Positions 12,721-14,358 of a stretch of DNA of 14,358 nt are shown here, piece after piece. The DNA is taken from NCBI GenBank assembly GCA_900548255.1, contig URKH01000056.1:1-14358 (forward strand), written 5' to 3'. The position numbers and the translations under genes are program-made. Positions within the stretch are counted from its first letter, which is position 1; the number at the start of each line of letters is the position of its first letter. A model generated the notes under the pieces. The model worked only from the letters and a program-made list of their open reading frames with translations, made no database searches and was not told the DNA's origin. The DNA is from an uncultured Collinsella sp. Lineage in GTDB: Bacteria; Actinomycetota; Coriobacteriia; Coriobacteriales; Coriobacteriaceae.

Positions 12721-14358
12721 ATGGCAGCAACGGATATCGAGCGCGGACTCTCGACCGCCGAGGTCGAGGAGCGCATCGCCGCCGGTAAGATCAACCGCAA
12801 CATGGAGCTCAAGACCAAGTCGGTCAAAGAGCTCATCATCGAGAACCTCTGCACGCTGTTCAATTTGATCAACGTGATCTTGGCGTTCCTGGTCATTTTG
12901 ACCGGTTCGTTTAAGAACCTGACGTTTCTGTTCGTGGTGTTCCTCAATACCGCTATTGGCGTCATTCAGTCCATGCGTTCCAAGAAGATGGTCGATAAGC
13001 TCACACTGCTGACCTCCAAGAAGGCCATCGCGGTGCGCGACGGTGCCGAGGTGGAGCTCGACCTGGACCAGATCGTGCTCGACGACATCATCCGCCTGGG
13101 GCGCGGCGACCAGATTCCCGCTGACGCCGTGGTGGTTTCGGGCGAGGCGCTCGTCAACGAGAGCCTGCTTACGGGCGAGAGCGACCTTATTAAGAAACAG
13201 CCCGGTTCCGAGCTCATGAGCGGCAGCTTTATCGACTCGGGCCTGCTGCGCGCCCGCGTGATCCATGTTGGCGCCGACAACTACGTGGCCAAAATTAATA
13301 ACGAGGCCAAGTACGTCAAAAAGGTCAATTCCGAGATCATGAACGCGCTGAACGCCATCGTGCGCTTTGCGAGCATCATCATGATCCCGCTCGGTTTGGC
13401 GTTGTTTGCCTCGAGTGTGAGCGAGCTGTGGGATGCCGCGGGAACCCCGGGCGATAGCGCGCTTTCGTGGTGCTTCTCCGAGCTGTTGGCTGGCCATGTG
13501 CCTTCGTCGGCGCTGCTGTCCACGGTGGGCGCCCTGTTGGGCATGATTCCGCAAGGCCTGGTGCTGCTGACCTCGTCGGTGCTCGCCATCGCCACGGTGC
13601 GCCTGGCCCGCCGCAAGGTGCTGGCGCAGCAGCTCTACTGCATCGAGACGCTCGCTCGCGTCGACGTGCTGTGCCTGGACAAGACGGGTACCATCACGTC
13701 GGGCCGCATGGAGGTCGAGGGCACGTATCCGCTGCCGGTTGAGGGCGTTGCCCTGGGCGTGGGGGAGAACGAGGCGGCTGTTCTCGTCGATACCACGGTG
13801 CTCGATTTTGCCCTGGCAAACGTTGCCCGTGCGACTTCGGCAGATGCCAACGAGACCTGCCAGGCGCTGCTCAACTATTACGCTGATCGGCCGGTCGAGG
13901 TGTCTGAGCCGCTGTCGGTCATTCCGTTCTCGTCGTCTAAAAAATGGAGTGGCGCTTCTTTTGCGCAGGGCTCCTATGTGATGGGCGCCGCGCAGTTTGT
14001 GCTTTCGGAGCGTGTGTTTTCGCAGGTCGAGAACCGTGTCGCCGAGCTTGCCGATACCTGCCGCGTGCTCGTGGTGGCGCGCGTGGACGGCTTTACGCCC
14101 GATGGCGATATGGTGGGCGAGGCCGAGCCCGTGGGCTTTGTGACCATCCGCGACGAGATTCGTACCTCGGCGGCCGAGACCATCGGCTACTTTAACGAGC
14201 AGGGCGTGACCCTCAACGTGATCAGTGGCGACGACCCGCGTACGGTGTCGTCGATCGCGCGCGTGGTGGGCGTGCCGGGGGCGGACGCTTATGTGGACGC
14301 CACGACGCTCGATACGCCGGCCAAGCTCGATGCCGCAGTGGACCGCTATCATGTCTTT
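12721..14358 (+). CDS. Cation-transporting P-type ATPase, CtpE-like (partial at the right edge)
   Basis: An ATP-driven cation pump. The window holds 546 codons of what should be about 750-900, so the C-terminal membrane helices are cut off. Visible parts are a short cytosolic N-terminus, two helices (about 45-82), the actuator domain with TGES (151-154), two helices including IPQGL (about 276-280), the phosphorylation site DKTGT (Asp320), an N-domain with KKWSGASF and YVMGAAQFVL, and the ISGDDPRTV hinge. No heavy-metal-binding N-terminal domain and no CPC motif are present. The PxGL motif and the compact N-domain resemble CtpE-type pumps, for which calcium transport is reported in mycobacteria; ion choice here is inference. 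ATG 12721 is chosen for the GGGA 6 nt upstream, but in-frame ATG 12709 and GTG 12706 are possible. The promoter is not clear. Confidence 0.85.
   Translation, partial: MAATDIERGLSTAEVEERIAAGKINRNMELKTKSVKELIIENLCTLFNLINVILAFLVILTGSFKNLTFLFVVFLNTAIGVIQSMRSKKMVDKLTLLTSKKAIAVRDGAEVELDLDQIVLDDIIRLGRGDQIPADAVVVSGEALVNESLLTGESDLIKKQPGSELMSGSFIDSGLLRARVIHVGADNYVAKINNEAKYVKKVNSEIMNALNAIVRFASIIMIPLGLALFASSVSELWDAAGTPGDSALSWCFSELLAGHVPSSALLSTVGALLGMIPQGLVLLTSSVLAIATVRLARRKVLAQQLYCIETLARVDVLCLDKTGTITSGRMEVEGTYPLPVEGVALGVGENEAAVLVDTTVLDFALANVARATSADANETCQALLNYYADRPVEVSEPLSVIPFSSSKKWSGASFAQGSYVMGAAQFVLSERVFSQVENRVAELADTCRVLVVARVDGFTPDGDMVGEAEPVGFVTIRDEIRTSAAETIGYFNEQGVTLNVISGDDPRTVSSIARVVGVPGADAYVDATTLDTPAKLDAAVDRYHVF

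Noticed and set aside
12691..14352. 553-codon minus-strand open frame
   Set aside because: Antisense to the P-type ATPase, whose plus-strand frame has TGES and DKTGT motifs and stays open to the window edge. The minus-strand product is His/Arg-rich with no recognisable fold.

Overview
This window looks like chromosome of a high-GC Gram-positive bacterium. Codon use, actinobacterial-style gene order, the shikimate gene set and protein flavour suggest a Coriobacteriia gut anaerobe such as Collinsella. That assignment is recognition rather than a database result. Apart from one AT-rich gene, the content is a metabolic and cell-surface locus with ordinary gene families, but some gene arrangements and leader structures deserve a second look.

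Layout, left to right. (1) Positions 1-1603 (+) hold an O-antigen/teichoic-acid type ABC exporter: a permease cut by the left edge, then its ATPase. (2) A tRNA-Arg(UCU) at 1658-1734 (+) ends in an intrinsic terminator. (3) Positions 1810-2796 (+) encode a multi-pass membrane acyltransferase (AT3 family) followed by a terminator. (4) Positions 2912-3715 (-) encode an AT-rich XRE-type regulator of unknown target with a strongly acidic tail. (5) Positions 3938-12363 (-) form one compact eight-gene operon in the order DAHP synthase (aroF), tyrA, aroB, aroA, aroC, pheA, an aroE-aroK fusion and aroQ. It ends in a long, apparently bidirectional terminator at 3824-3873. (6) A tRNA-Arg(CCG) at 12568-12644 (+) has its own strong promoter and a terminator. 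(7) From 12721 to the right edge (+) is the first 546 codons of a P-type cation ATPase.

How the genes work together. The operon encodes all seven steps from erythrose-4-phosphate plus phosphoenolpyruvate to chorismate, plus the committed steps to phenylalanine (chorismate mutase/prephenate dehydratase) and tyrosine (prephenate dehydrogenase). Only the final aminotransferase is absent. Most gene joins are 0-4 nt apart or overlapping, with ribosome sites inside the preceding gene, so the enzymes are probably made together. A GC-rich hairpin with a U-tract lies in the leader, between the likely promoter and aroF. It points at the operon with no other minus-strand gene upstream, so it is a candidate attenuator. 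The exporter pair and the acyltransferase may both act on a surface glycan, but that link rests only on proximity.

Most promising leads: the aro leader attenuator with its short overlapping ORF; the AroE-AroK fusion inside a full-pathway operon; a perfect 15-bp REP-like palindrome before aroQ; and the orphan acidic-tailed XRE protein. I saw no CRISPR array, insertion sequence, phage module or recognisable defence system.
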